Assembly (NCBI GenBank): GCA_963725645.1
Contig: CAVRZD010000006.1
Span: 558,001 to 622,000 of the forward strand
DNA length: 64,000 nucleotides
DNA from: JALYZC01 sp963725645
Lineage (GTDB): Bacteria; Actinomycetota; Thermoleophilia; Solirubrobacterales; Solirubrobacteraceae
Direction of reading: 5' to 3'
The translations under genes were made by a program, and so were the position numbers. The notes under the pieces are model-generated. The model made no database searches, was not told the origin of the DNA, and worked only from the letters and a program-made list of their open reading frames with translations. Shown in pieces: positions 8,134 through 17,547 of the stretch. Every line of letters begins with the position of its first letter. The first letter of the stretch is position 1.

Positions 8134-8982
8134 CTATGCCCGTGGCGACAGCAGCGCCTGCACCGCCTCGCGGTGCGCGCGCGCCGTGAAGCAGCCCGGC
8201 TCGGCGAACTCCTCGAGCGTGATCGCCTGCTCCCAAGGGAGATCGACTGCAGCGCGAAGCAGGGGCTTCATCATCCGCGCCACGTGGTCGGGCAACTCGT
8301 CGATGCGCTCGCACCATGCTCGCGCGGCGCCGAGCAGCTCGGCGTGGTCCACCAGCTCGTTCGCCAGCCCGAGCTCATGGGCCTCGGCGCCGGACAGGTG
8401 GCGGCCGGAGGCGAACAGCGCGTACGCGCCCTGGTAGCCCAGCCGCCGCGTGAGCAGCCAGCTGTTGCCGACCTCGGGCAGGAGGCCGATCCGTCCGAAG
8501 GCGGGCACGATGCGGGCGCGATCGGACACGAGGATCACGTCGCAGGCCAGGGCGAACGCGAGGCCGACGCCGGCCGCGGCGCCGTTCACGGCGGCGACGA
8601 ACGTCTTGTCGGTGCGCGTGATCAGCCGCGCGATCCCGCCGAATTCTCCGCGGATCCAGCGCCAGAGCGCCGGCGTCCCCTCGTCCGCGGCCTCCGCCAC
8701 CGGGTGCGCGTAGCCCTGCATGAGCCTGAGGTCGCCGCCGGCCGAGAACGCTGGGTCGGTGCCGGTGAGCACGATCGTGCGCAGCCGCGGGTCGGCGGCC
8801 AGCTCGCGCAGGGCGTCGTGCAGCTGCAGCGTGAGCGGCGCCGACAGCGCGTTCAGCGAGGATGGATCGTCGAGGCGGACGATCGCGTGGGTGTCCGCGC
8901 GCTCGATCGCGAGCAGCGCGCGTCCGTCGGCGCGGGCCTCAGCGACGAACTCGTCGTAGGGAGGGGCGGTGGTCGTGGTCAT
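8134..8982 (-). CDS. Enoyl-CoA hydratase/isomerase family protein
   Basis: The 282-residue crotonase-fold protein shows the CoA-binding and oxyanion-hole blocks: IVRLDDPSSLNALSAPL, VLTGTDPAFSAGGDLRLM (first oxyanion Gly-Gly), and AAVNGAAAGVGLAFALACDVILVSDRARI (second block), then FGRIGLLPEVGNSWLLTRRLG. The acidic residue E in 'GLLPEVGN' fits one hydratase Glu, and the position of the other catalytic Glu is less clear. The likely role is fatty-acid or aromatic-acyl-CoA beta-oxidation. The start ATG (8982) overlaps the TetR stop (ATGA), so the regulator and enzyme form one transcription unit controlled by the operator at 9581. Confidence 0.85.
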   Translation of the reverse strand: MTTTTAPPYDEFVAEARADGRALLAIERADTHAIVRLDDPSSLNALSAPLTLQLHDALRELAADPRLRTIVLTGTDPAFSAGGDLRLMQGYAHPVAEAADEGTPALWRWIRGEFGGIARLITRTDKTFVAAVNGAAAGVGLAFALACDVILVSDRARIVPAFGRIGLLPEVGNSWLLTRRLGYQGAYALFASGRHLSGAEAHELGLANELVDHAELLGAARAWCERIDELPDHVARMMKPLLRAAVDLPWEQAITLEEFAEPGCFTARAHREAVQALLSPRA

Positions 8983-9581
8983 CGGGACTCCTCGGTCGTG
9001 GTGAGCGCATGCCAGGCGGCGGCGGCGAGGACCGCCTCCGCCCGTTCGGGTGGCGTCGTCGAGCGACCCGAGAGCCAGTGGCGGGAGAACTCCTGGGCCG
9101 GGCCCAGGAGCAGCGCCTCCAGCAGGTCGGGCGGTCGGTCGGGAAGCTCCGGGTGCTGGGCGAACCACTCGCGCACGGCGGCGAAGAACGCGCGGTTGAG
9201 GCCGCGCACGTCGCCGTCGGCCGCGGCCAGCACCTCGGTCTCGCGCATGGCGAGGAGGAAGCGCGCGAGGTCCGGCTGCGCGCGGACCCAGCGCAGGTGG
9301 TGGCGCACGAGCGCCTCGACCCCGGCGCGGGCGTCGTCGTGCTCGTCGAGCGCGGCGAGAAACGCGGCCTGGTAGGAGGCCAGGCCCTCGACGTACAGCG
9401 CCGCGGCGATGCGGTCCTTCCCGCCGAAGTGGTGGTAGAGGCTGCCGACGCTGGCCCCCGACGCGCGACGGATGTCCTCGATCGTGGTCGCCGTGTATCC
9501 GTTGCGTACGAAGCAGCGCAGCGCGGCGGCGAGGATCGCGTCGCGCCGCGGGGACGAGTGCGAAGTCGCTGCCGCCGACAC
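8979..9581 (-). CDS. TetR-family transcriptional regulator
   Basis: The 200-residue protein has the standard TetR N-terminal HTH: RRDAILAAALRCFVRNGYTATTIEDIRRASGASVGSLYHHFGGKDRI (about residues 12-58), followed by an all-helical ligand domain. Start is GTG 9581. The stop overlaps the enoyl-CoA hydratase ATG by ATGA, so it probably represses its own operon. An inverted repeat touches its start codon (see the entry at 9581). The ligand is unknown; an acyl-CoA or related metabolite is a reasonable guess from the partner enzyme. Confidence 0.88.
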   Translation of the reverse strand: MSAAATSHSSPRRDAILAAALRCFVRNGYTATTIEDIRRASGASVGSLYHHFGGKDRIAAALYVEGLASYQAAFLAALDEHDDARAGVEALVRHHLRWVRAQPDLARFLLAMRETEVLAAADGDVRGLNRAFFAAVREWFAQHPELPDRPPDLLEALLLGPAQEFSRHWLSGRSTTPPERAEAVLAAAAWHALTTTEESR

Positions 9582-9597
9582 TAGAAGATCATTCTAG
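9581..9597. promoter_or_regulatory. Putative TetR operator
   Basis: Perfect inverted repeat CTAGAA-(5 nt)-TTCTAG directly before the GTG of the TetR gene; its first base is the last base of the start codon. The pattern TAGAA-N5-TTCTA resembles operators of acyl-CoA-responsive TetR repressors. A repressor bound here would block the regulator/hydratase transcript. It may also influence the divergent acs promoter about 130 bp away. Confidence 0.55.
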
Positions 9598-9726
9598 AAC
9601 AGGATTCGAGATCCGCGTCGCGCGGCAGGTCCGAGCGCAAACTGGCCGGGGCGGCCGGGCCACAGTAGCGTTCACTGGCGGCCCGGCCGCGAGCCCGGCT
9701 CCGACCCGACCGAGACGGAGGCAGAG

Positions 9727-11706
9727 ATGGCGACTGAGGCAACCGCCGGCAACCTCGAGCAGGAGCTGAATGCGCTCCTCGAGGTCGAGAAGTTCCCGCC
9801 CCCCGACCAGTTCCGCGCCAACGCCGTCGTGCAGGACCCCGGGATCTACGACGAGGCCGAACGCGATCCGGATGCGTTCTGGGCCAAGCAGGCCGAGGCG
9901 CTCGACTGGTTCGAGCCCTGGGAGCAGGTGCTCGACTGGTCCAACCCGCCGTTCGCGAAGTGGTTCGTGGGCGGCAAGATCAACGCCTCGTACAACTGCC
10001 TCGACCGCCACGTCGAGGCGGGCCGGGGCGACCGCGTCGCGTTCCACTGGCGCGGCGAGGAGGGCGAGGAGCGCGACGTCACCTACGCCGACCTGCACCG
10101 CGACGTGCAGCGCTTCGCCAACGCGCTCAAGGACCACGGCGTCGGGAAGGGCGACGTGGTCGGGATCTTCCTGCCGATGATCCCCGAGGTCGTCGTCGCG
10201 ATGCTGGCGTGCGCGCGCATCGGGGCGCCGCACAACGTCGTGTTCGGAGGCTTCTCGCCGGAGTCGGTGAAGGAGCGCATCGAGTTCTCCGACGCCAAGG
10301 CCCTGGTCACCGTCGACGGCGCCCGCCGCAAGGGGAAGACCGCGCCGATCAAGCGCCAGGTCGACGAGGTGATGGGCGGCGTCGCCTCGCTCGAGACGAT
10401 CTTCGTCGTCCGGCACACCGGCGAGGACTGCGAGATGCAGGACGGCCGCGACGTGTGGTTCGGCGACGCGATGGAGGCCGCCGCGGCCGAGTGCCCGGCC
10501 GAGCCGTTCGACGCCGAGCACCCCCTGTACGTGCTCTATACCTCGGGCTCGACGGCGAAGCCCAAGGGCATCCTGCACACGACCGGCGGCTACCTGACGG
10601 GCGCCTCGTTCACCCATCGCGTGGTGTTCGACCTCAAGCCGGAGTCCGACGTCTTCTGGTGCGGCGCGGACGTCGGCTGGGTCACAGGCCACACCTACAT
10701 CGTCTACGGCCCGCTGGCCAACGGGGCGACCAGCGTCCTGTACGAGGGCGCGCCCGACTACCCGGACAAGGACGTGTGGTGGGAGATCATCGAGCGCTAC
10801 GGCGTCACGATCTTCTACACGGCGCCGACGGCGATCCGCGCGTGCATGAAGTGGGGGGCGGAGTACCCGGGCAAGCACGACCTGTCCTCGCTGCGCCTGC
10901 TCGGCACGGTCGGCGAGCCGATCAACCCGAAGGCGTGGCTCTGGTACCACAAGGTCATCGGCGGCGAGCGCTGCCCGATCGTCGACACGTGGTGGCAGAC
11001 GGAGACCGGGCACATCGTGATCAGCCCGCTGCCGGGAATCACCGAGACCAAGCCCGGCTCGGCGACGCTCCCGCTCCCGGGCATGTCCGCCGCGGTGGTC
11101 CAGGAGACATCCGGGGAGGACGCCGGCACCAACCAGGGCCTGCTCGTGCTCACCCGCCCGTGGCCCGGGATGCTGCGCACGCTCTACCGCGACGACGAGC
11201 GCTTCGTGGAGACCTACTGGAGCCGCTTCGGCAAGGACACCTACCTCGTGGGCGATGCAGGGCGCCGGGACGAGGAGGGCTACTTCTGGGTGATCGGGCG
11301 GATCGACGACGTGGTGAACGTCTCGGGCCACCGCCTGTCCACGGCCGAGGTCGAATCGGCGGTCGTGTCCCACCCGAAGGTCGCCGAGTGCGCGGTGATC
11401 GGGCAAAGCGACGAGGACACCGGCCAGGCCATTTGCGCGTTCGTCACCCTCGAGGGCTCCAACGACGAGGGCAGCGAAGCGCTCGAGCAGGACATCCGCG
11501 AGCACGTGGCAAAGAAGATCGGCAAGCTCGCGCGGCCCAAGCGCATCGTTTGGACCGGCGATCTACCGAAGACCCGCTCCGGCAAGATCATGCGCCGCCT
11601 GCTGCGCGACATCGCCGAGGGCCGCGAGCTCGGCGACGTGACGACGCTGCGCGATCCGGGTGTGATGAAGGACCTCGAGGGAAAGGTCGGCGGCGAGGAT
11701 GGCTGA
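9727..11706 (+). CDS. acs: Acetyl-CoA synthetase (AMP-forming)
   Basis: The 659-residue length is normal for Acs. An N-terminal ACAS_N domain (PDAFWAKQAEALDWFEPWEQ) leads into the ANL core with phosphate loop YTSGSTAKPKG at 271-281, GADVGWVTGHTYIVYGPL (CoA/acetyl pocket), WWQTETG, and the C-terminal lysine motif PKTRSGKIMRR with Lys620, the residue acetylated in studied Acs enzymes. It converts acetate, ATP and CoA to acetyl-CoA. A GGAGG motif precedes the ATG by 6 nt. It is followed by a second acyl-CoA ligase gene overlapping by 8 bp, so the pair is an operon. A KMR-type regulator is not seen; the TetR gene is divergent. Confidence 0.95.
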   Translation: MATEATAGNLEQELNALLEVEKFPPPDQFRANAVVQDPGIYDEAERDPDAFWAKQAEALDWFEPWEQVLDWSNPPFAKWFVGGKINASYNCLDRHVEAGRGDRVAFHWRGEEGEERDVTYADLHRDVQRFANALKDHGVGKGDVVGIFLPMIPEVVVAMLACARIGAPHNVVFGGFSPESVKERIEFSDAKALVTVDGARRKGKTAPIKRQVDEVMGGVASLETIFVVRHTGEDCEMQDGRDVWFGDAMEAAAAECPAEPFDAEHPLYVLYTSGSTAKPKGILHTTGGYLTGASFTHRVVFDLKPESDVFWCGADVGWVTGHTYIVYGPLANGATSVLYEGAPDYPDKDVWWEIIERYGVTIFYTAPTAIRACMKWGAEYPGKHDLSSLRLLGTVGEPINPKAWLWYHKVIGGERCPIVDTWWQTETGHIVISPLPGITETKPGSATLPLPGMSAAVVQETSGEDAGTNQGLLVLTRPWPGMLRTLYRDDERFVETYWSRFGKDTYLVGDAGRRDEEGYFWVIGRIDDVVNVSGHRLSTAEVESAVVSHPKVAECAVIGQSDEDTGQAICAFVTLEGSNDEGSEALEQDIREHVAKKIGKLARPKRIVWTGDLPKTRSGKIMRRLLRDIAEGRELGDVTTLRDPGVMKDLEGKVGGEDG

Positions 11707-13286
11707 CATGGCGGCGTCGGGGACGGGGATCGCCTCCTATGAGGAGGCCCGTGCGCAGCATCGGTGGGACGTGCCCGCCCGCTACAACATCGCGCGCGAC
11801 GTCTGCGACAAGCACCCGCGCGACAAGCTGGCGATGGTTTGGGAGGACTGGCGGGGGCACGAGCGCGAGGTCACCTGGGGCGAGCTGCAGTCGCTCGCCA
11901 ACCGCGCCGCGAACGTGCTCGCGGCCCACGGCGTGCAGCGCGGTGACCGCGTCGCCGTCGTCGCCCCGGCATCGGCGGAGACCGCGGCGGTGTTCCTCGG
12001 CACCTGGAAGCTGCGGGGCGATCCTGCTGTCGATGTCCGTGCTCTACGGCGATGAGGGCATCGAGCACCGCCTCCGCGACTCCCGACCGCGGGTCCTGGT
12101 CACCGACGCCGACAACGCGGACCGAATGCCCGGCGATGTGGTCGACGAGGTCCTGATCGTCTCGCCCGAGCTCCTGGCCGGCGCGGACGACCACTTCGAG
12201 ACGCTGGACACCGCCGCGGACGACCCGGCGCAGCTGTACTACTCCTCCGGGACGACCGGGCTCGCCAAGGGCATCCTCCACGCCCACCGCTACGTGCTCG
12301 CGCACGAGGAGTTCGTCTACTGCCACGACGTCCGCGACGGGGAGCTGTTCCACGGCATGGGGGAGTGGGCGTGGGCGGCCGGCATCGCGCCGTTGCTCGG
12401 GCCGTGGCGGCTCGGCGCGACGCAGTTCGTGTTCCAGCGCCAGGGCGGCTTCGACCCCGAGCAGCAGCTGCGCGTGCTGTCCAAGCACGGCGTGGCCAAC
12501 GTGTTCACGACGCCGACGGCGATGCGGGCGATGATGGCCGTCGAGGATGCCGGCGAGCGCTTCCCGCAGCGGTTCCGGATCGTGTGCTCCGCGGGCGAGC
12601 CGCTCAACCCGGAGGCGATCCGCTGGTTCCGCGAGCAGTACGGGATCACGGTGCTGGACTACTACGGGCTGACCGAGTCCTATCCGCTGTGCGCGAACTT
12701 CCCCTTCATGGAGGTGCGCGAGGGCTCGATGGGGAAGCCGATGCCGGGCTGGGACGTGCAGATCCTCGACGAGGACGAGCGCCCGGTGGCGCAGGGCGAG
12801 CGCGGCGAGATCTGCCTGCGCGCGCGGTCCAACCCCCATTACCCGCTCGGCTACTGGGACAACCCGAAGGCCAGCGAGGAGACCTTCGGCGGCGACTGGT
12901 TCCACACCAAGGACGCGGCGCGCCAGGACGAGGACAGCTACGTCTGGTACGAGGGTCGCGCGGACGACGTGATCATCTCGGCCGGCTACCGCATCGGGCC
13001 CTTCGAGGTGGAGTCGGTCTGCATCGAGCACGAGGCCGTGCGCGAGGCGGCTGCCGTCGCCTCGCCCGACGAGCAGAAGGGCCTGGTGGTCAAGGCCTTC
13101 ATCGTGCTCGCCGAGGGCCACGAGCCCTCCGATGCGCTGGCGGACGACATCAAGGGCTTCGTGCGGGGCCACCTCTCCGCCTACGCCTATCCGCGCAAGG
13201 TCGAGTTCGTCGCGGACCTGCCCAAGACGCTCACCGGCAAGATCCGGCGGATCGAGCTGCGCCAGCAGGAGCTGGAGGGTCGCTAG
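11699..13286 (+). CDS. AMP-dependent acyl-CoA synthetase (one apparent +1 frameshift)
   Basis: The first part reads MADMAASGTGIASYEEARAQ... to VFLGTWKLR. It then continues in the next frame as AILLSMSVLYGDEGIEHRL, with phosphate loop YYSSGTTGLAKG, YYGLTESYPL (A5), WFHTKDAAR, the hinge/A8 motif GRADDVIISAGYRIGPFEVE, and PKTLTGKIRR with the catalytic Lys. The break is at a G4 run (12015-12018); removing one G restores a single 528-residue frame. The sequence is close to medium-chain (MACS/BCL-M-like) acyl-CoA ligases. Start could also be ATG 11708. It overlaps the acs stop and is probably co-transcribed with acs. Confidence 0.85.
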
Positions 13287-13287
13287 C

Positions 13288-14232
13288 TCAGCCGACGGAG
13301 TGGCGGATCCGCCCGCTGCGCACGACCTCGAACGCGCTGCCGGGGACGCGCTTGAGCTGGTTGAGGTCCTCGTCGTTCCAGCGACGGTCCGAGGCGCCGC
13401 TGATGAACCAGTCGCTGCCGTTGTCGGCGACGAGCATCCCGTAGCGCTTCAGCGCCGCCAGGATCACCCGGGCCTGCCTATGGAAGCGCCCAATCGCGTA
13501 GGACGCCTTCAGCCGCAGCCGCAGGCCCATCGGCGGCAGGTTCGGGTCGGTCCGGCTCGAGGCGAGGTGCGTGGCCGGATGAATGTAGCCGCGCTGCGTC
13601 TGCGACACCGTGAAGCGCAGCGCGTGGCGGATCGCGCCAGCGCGGACCTCGTCGTAGCGCGCCAGGCCGGCGAGGATCGACAGCCCGGCGGCGTCGGCCG
13701 AGGTGTATCCCTCGTGGCGGAGGCGGTTGGAACGCAGGTCGAATACGGCGCCCGAGCTGGCGGCCCACCCGCTGCCCGAACGACGCGCGTCGTAGAGCTC
13801 GAAGACCCTGCACGTCCCGCGCTGGGCGATCAACACGTGGCGGTCCGAGCCCTCCTCGACGCGCGCGTTGGACGGAATCGGGTAGGGCCCGTGATCCGAC
13901 TCGGAGCCGGAGTCCGTGAAGCGGATCGGCACGCGCCGCTGCGTCCGCGGAACGACGCCGTAGGGAATGCCGTAGTGCCCGCCGCCGCCGAAGTCGGCGT
14001 GCAGGAAGCGGTTGCCGTGCGAGTCGATCGCGCGGATGTAGGCGCTCGAGCGCGGGTCGACCGGATCGCGCGAGACGTCGCGGTTCCAGGCGTTGGAGGC
14101 GGGGAACACGGCGCAGCCGCCGATCAGCGGCCCGCGCGGGGCGGCCGCGGGCGCTCCGGCGGCGATCGCCAGCGCGAGCAGCACGGCGAGCGCGTTCAGG
14201 GTCGCGGCGATTGCGGTGGCTCGGCTTCGCAT
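13288..14232 (-). CDS. Secreted protein of unknown function
   Basis: A 314-residue protein with a clear Sec signal peptide (MRSRATAIAATLNALAVLLALAIAAGAPAAA). The mature part starts GGCAVFPASNAWNRDVSRDP and carries DFGGGGHYGIPYGVVP, a GPYPIPSNARVEEGSDRHVL block and GYIHPATHLASSRTD. Many bacteria carry a related protein with 'FP.(N/D)N.WN.D(V/I)S..PVD', but I know of no assigned function. The His and acidic residues (GSDRHVL, HPATH) could be catalytic or metal sites; this is only inference. It converges on the acyl-CoA ligase, 1 bp apart. Confidence 0.7.
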   Translation of the reverse strand: MRSRATAIAATLNALAVLLALAIAAGAPAAAPRGPLIGGCAVFPASNAWNRDVSRDPVDPRSSAYIRAIDSHGNRFLHADFGGGGHYGIPYGVVPRTQRRVPIRFTDSGSESDHGPYPIPSNARVEEGSDRHVLIAQRGTCRVFELYDARRSGSGWAASSGAVFDLRSNRLRHEGYTSADAAGLSILAGLARYDEVRAGAIRHALRFTVSQTQRGYIHPATHLASSRTDPNLPPMGLRLRLKASYAIGRFHRQARVILAALKRYGMLVADNGSDWFISGASDRRWNDEDLNQLKRVPGSAFEVVRSGRIRHSVG

Positions 14233-14252
14233 GACCCCGAGGCCCGCGGGAC

Positions 14253-14819
14253 TCAGTCGGGCGAGTCGACCCGCCGCAACGAGGATTGAAGGACCGCCTC
14301 GCCGAGCGGCTCGTCGAGGTCGATCGCGACGCTGTTCATCAGGCCGGCCAGCATCCGGTAGTAGCCGACAGCGAGGATCAGCTCCACGATCTCCCGATCC
14401 GATAGGCGCTCGCGGGCGGCCGCGACGGTGGCCTCGCCGATTCCATCGTCGTGCAGCAGCTCCTCGGCGCACCGAAGGACCACGCGATCGTCGTCGTCGA
14501 AGCACTTGGCGTCCAGCTCCCCCCGCCGCACGGCGTCGACCTGCTCGTCGCTCGCGCCGACGCCGAGGGCGATCGCAGCGTGCTGGATCCACTCGTACTC
14601 GGCCCCGGTGACCGCGGCCGTGCGCAGGATCGCCAGCTCGCGCCGCCGGGGGTCGAGCTCGCCCTGTCCGAGGATCGCCCCGCCGAGGCGGAGGAGCGGG
14701 CGCACGGCGGTGTCGGCGTGCGCGACCGTGCGGAAGATGTTCAGCGGCGGAAGCGCCTCCAGCGCCTCGCGGACCGGGGGCGAGGCTTCCCCGGGGTCGA
14801 CATACGGCAGTCGCGCCAT
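14253..14819 (-). CDS. Carboxymuconolactone decarboxylase (CMD) family protein
   Basis: A 188-residue all-helical protein with the family block ELAILRTAAVTGAEYEWIQHAAIALGVG. The YEWxQH acid/base cluster of the non-redox CMD subfamily replaces the CxxC of AhpD, so peroxidase activity is unlikely. Related proteins cleave or isomerise lactone and peroxide-type substrates. I chose ATG 14819; an upstream ATG at 14846 would exactly overlap the divergent aminotransferase start. It and the aminotransferase share a very short divergent region. Confidence 0.8.
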   Translation of the reverse strand: MARLPYVDPGEASPPVREALEALPPLNIFRTVAHADTAVRPLLRLGGAILGQGELDPRRRELAILRTAAVTGAEYEWIQHAAIALGVGASDEQVDAVRRGELDAKCFDDDDRVVLRCAEELLHDDGIGEATVAAARERLSDREIVELILAVGYYRMLAGLMNSVAIDLDEPLGEAVLQSSLRRVDSPD

Positions 14820-14844
14820 TGCGTGGACCCTAGCGACGTGCGTC

Positions 14845-15891
14845 ATGATCGGCGTCGTGGACCTTGATGCCGCCACGGCCGAGTGGGCGCCTGAGGGCAC
14901 CTACGTCAATACAGCCAGCTACGGCCTTCCACCCGCCCGCGCCTGGACCGCTCTCCAGGACGCACTGGCCGACTGGCGGGGCGGGCGCACGAGCTGGGAG
15001 CCCTGGACCGAGAGCACCGAGGCGGCCCGCGCGTCCTTCGCCCGGCTGGTGGGCGTGCCGGTCGCGCGCGTGGCGGTCGGCGCGACCGTGTCCGGGCTCG
15101 TCGGCCTGATCGCAGCCTCGCTCCCCGACGGGGTCCGCGTGCTTGCGCCGGAGATCGAGTTCACCTCGAACCTGTTCCCGTACATGGTCCAGGCAGGTCG
15201 CGGCGTGGAGGTGCACACCGTCCCCGCCGGGCGGCTGGCCGAGGCGGTGGACGCGACGACAGACGTCGTCGCGTTCAGCGCGGTCCAGATGAGCACCGGC
15301 GAGGTCGCCGACCTCGAGGCCGTGGAGGCCGCCGCTCGTCACCACGGTGCCCTGACGGTGGTGGACGCCACGCAGGCGTGCGGGTGGCTGCCGTTGGAAG
15401 GGCCCCGGTTCGACGCGGTGGCGTGCAGCGCCTACAAGTGGTTGATGTCGCCGAAGGGGACCGCGTTCCTCACGGTCTCGGCGGAGCTGCTCGAGCGCAT
15501 CGTGCCCCACTCGGCGGGCTGGTACGCGGGTGAGGACGTGTTCGAGTCCTACGCCGGGCCGCCGCTGCGCCTGGCGCGCTCGGGACGCCGCCTCGATACG
15601 TCGCCCGCCTGGTTCTCGTGGGTGGGAGCGGCGCCCGCCATCGCCCTGGTCGAGGAGATCGGAGTCGACGCGATCCAGGCGCACGACGTCGGCCTGGCGA
15701 ATGCCTTCCGCGAGGGTCTCGGGCTGCCGCCCGCCGACTCGGCGATCGTGTCCTCCGAGTTCGCCGGCGAGCTGGAGGGCCTGCGCCGTGCCGGAGTCAT
15801 GGCCGCCGTCATCGAAGGGCGGCTGCGCACGTCGTGGCACGTCTACAACACACCCGACGACGTCGAGCGGGCACTCGCGGTCGTCGCATAG
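14845..15891 (+). CDS. Class V aminotransferase (cysteine-desulfurase-like fold)
   Basis: The 348-residue PLP protein reads TYVNTASYGLPPARAWTAL at the N-terminus, then AVGATVSGLVGLIAASLPDG (PLP phosphate region), VVDATQACGWLPL (PLP pyridine Asp) and SAYKWLMSPKGTAFL with the PLP-forming Lys in SAYKW. It is closer to isopenicillin-epimerase or kynureninase-like enzymes than to IscS. No active-site Cys loop of a desulfurase was recognised. Substrate is unknown. The ATG is 25 bp from the divergent CMD start, which fits a shared control region. Confidence 0.78.
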   Translation: MIGVVDLDAATAEWAPEGTYVNTASYGLPPARAWTALQDALADWRGGRTSWEPWTESTEAARASFARLVGVPVARVAVGATVSGLVGLIAASLPDGVRVLAPEIEFTSNLFPYMVQAGRGVEVHTVPAGRLAEAVDATTDVVAFSAVQMSTGEVADLEAVEAAARHHGALTVVDATQACGWLPLEGPRFDAVACSAYKWLMSPKGTAFLTVSAELLERIVPHSAGWYAGEDVFESYAGPPLRLARSGRRLDTSPAWFSWVGAAPAIALVEEIGVDAIQAHDVGLANAFREGLGLPPADSAIVSSEFAGELEGLRRAGVMAAVIEGRLRTSWHVYNTPDDVERALAVVA

Positions 15892-17508
15892 CTAGCCGAC
15901 GCCCGCGGCGGCGCGCTTCGCCTGCGTGCGCATCTCGGAGAGCACGCGCTCCAGCCGCGGCTCGGTCTCCGTGTCCACATGGGTCATGGCGGCCGCGACG
16001 ATCGGGTGCACCGCCGCGATCTGGCGGTGCATCTCGTGCGCGACCGCGCGGTAGGTGGGGTGGCCCTCGCGGCCGGAGCGCAGCTCGATCAACTGCATCG
16101 CCTCGCGGGCGTTGAGATCGAGCACGTAGCGGATGCGGTAGCCCAGGCACAGCGCGTACGGCGCGGCGCCGCGCAACCCGGCGTCGACGAGCCGCTCGTA
16201 CTCGGCCCGCGAGCGCTCGAGCGCGCCGCGGTAGGCGTCGCCCTGTCCGGCCTCGTCGACCTCGCCGGGCACGCCGGCGCCGAGGTCGGGCGTCAGCGCC
16301 TGCCACTGGCAGGTGAGCATGCGGTGGCGCTGGAGGTCGCGGAACGCGCCGTAGTCGGACACGATCTCGAAGCGGTAGCGCAGCGTCTCGAGGCCTCGGC
16401 CCGGGCGGTAGCGGCGGTTCCGGCGGTCGCCGGCGAGGTCCTCCCACAGCTTCTCCAGCTGTGCCGCCGACATCCGCGCGATCGTCGCCCGCGTCTCCTC
16501 CTCGGACACGCCGGCGGCCTCGAACAGCAGCGCCGCCAGCATGTCCTCCTGGGTCCCGTCGACGTGCAGCAGGCGCACGGACGGGCCGCGCGCGGCATCG
16601 TCGCCGGCGTCCTCGCGGTCGAGACCCAGGTTCGCGACCCAGCGGCGCGTGGCGTCCTCGCGGTCGCGGAGGTAGGCGACCCAGTCGCCGCCGCGATCGG
16701 GCCGCTCCACGCGCGCGACGAAGCTCGGCATCACCGCCTGCACCTCGCTCAGGATCATTCCGCCGTACGCCCGCGCCTCCGGAAGCGGGTGGGCGAGCAG
16801 GTGCAGGACGAGCTGCTCGTACGTCTGGCCGGTGGCGAAGATCCCCATGTGCGACAGCGACGACGCGGGCAGCAGGCCGCGCAGGAGGTCGAGCGCCTTG
16901 GCGCGGATCGCGCGCGCGTGCGCCGCCTCGGGCTCGTCGGCGCCGCGCGGGAACCGGCCCTCGGCCCACGCGGTGACCGCCGGCAGTGCCGCGGCGTAGG
17001 CGTCGAACAGGGAGTCCATGGCGACGGCGTACTCGGGGCCGAGCTCGTCGTCGCGGTAGTAGCGGTAGCCGCCCGGCGGGTCGGGCATCGGGGCGTCGTA
17101 GGCGATGTAGCGCGTCGACTGCTCGAGGTACGCCGCCAGCCGCGGGCGCTGCAGCACCTTCGTCAGGACGTTGGACACCCACTCGCAGGCGATGTGCGCG
17201 CCGCCGAGCTGCGCCACCGAGTCGTCGCCGTAGCCGAGGAAGATCCGCTCGTAGAGCTGGGCCGCGCGGGCGCCCTCGGCGCTCTCGTACCCGGCCCACG
17301 CGCCCGCTCCGTGCGGCACGTCGCCGGCGAACTCGTCGAGGAACAGCCGGCGCAACGTGCCCGGGTAGCGCGAATAGCGCGCGAACAGGGCGCCCTTGAC
17401 CGTCTCGGGAAGGTTGACGAGCGCGAACACCGGCCGGTCGAGGTTCGTGACGTACCGGCGCAGCCGATCGCGCTCGGCGTCGGTGAGGCTCTCGACCGGG
17501 TACTCCAT
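15892..17508 (-). CDS. ThyX-like flavin-dependent thymidylate synthase, duplicated domain
   Basis: The 538-residue protein is about twice a normal ThyX (around 220-250) and contains two ThyX-like halves. The N-half has ARYSRYPGTLRRLF and the motif RPRLAAYLEQSTRY (residues 121-134), matching the RHRxxSxxxxSxRY signature but with His changed to Pro. The C-half has LRYRFEIVSDYGAFRDLQRHRMLTCQWQAL, which keeps RHR but has lost the two Ser. A canonical ThyX uses FAD, NADPH and methylenetetrahydrofolate to make dTMP, so catalysis may need both halves or may have been lost. No thyA is in the window. It converges with the aminotransferase. Confidence 0.75.
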   Translation of the reverse strand: MEYPVESLTDAERDRLRRYVTNLDRPVFALVNLPETVKGALFARYSRYPGTLRRLFLDEFAGDVPHGAGAWAGYESAEGARAAQLYERIFLGYGDDSVAQLGGAHIACEWVSNVLTKVLQRPRLAAYLEQSTRYIAYDAPMPDPPGGYRYYRDDELGPEYAVAMDSLFDAYAAALPAVTAWAEGRFPRGADEPEAAHARAIRAKALDLLRGLLPASSLSHMGIFATGQTYEQLVLHLLAHPLPEARAYGGMILSEVQAVMPSFVARVERPDRGGDWVAYLRDREDATRRWVANLGLDREDAGDDAARGPSVRLLHVDGTQEDMLAALLFEAAGVSEEETRATIARMSAAQLEKLWEDLAGDRRNRRYRPGRGLETLRYRFEIVSDYGAFRDLQRHRMLTCQWQALTPDLGAGVPGEVDEAGQGDAYRGALERSRAEYERLVDAGLRGAAPYALCLGYRIRYVLDLNAREAMQLIELRSGREGHPTYRAVAHEMHRQIAAVHPIVAAAMTHVDTETEPRLERVLSEMRTQAKRAAAGVG

Positions 17509-17547
17509 CGGGCGGGCGACTCTAGCGCCCTCGGCGGCGAGTCTTCG

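Noticed and set aside
9960..13286. 1108-residue plus-strand ORF spanning both acyl-CoA ligases
   Set aside because: Its first half is Arg/Gly/Ala-rich shadow sequence of acs in another frame; only the part after 12020 is real and belongs to the frameshifted second ligase.
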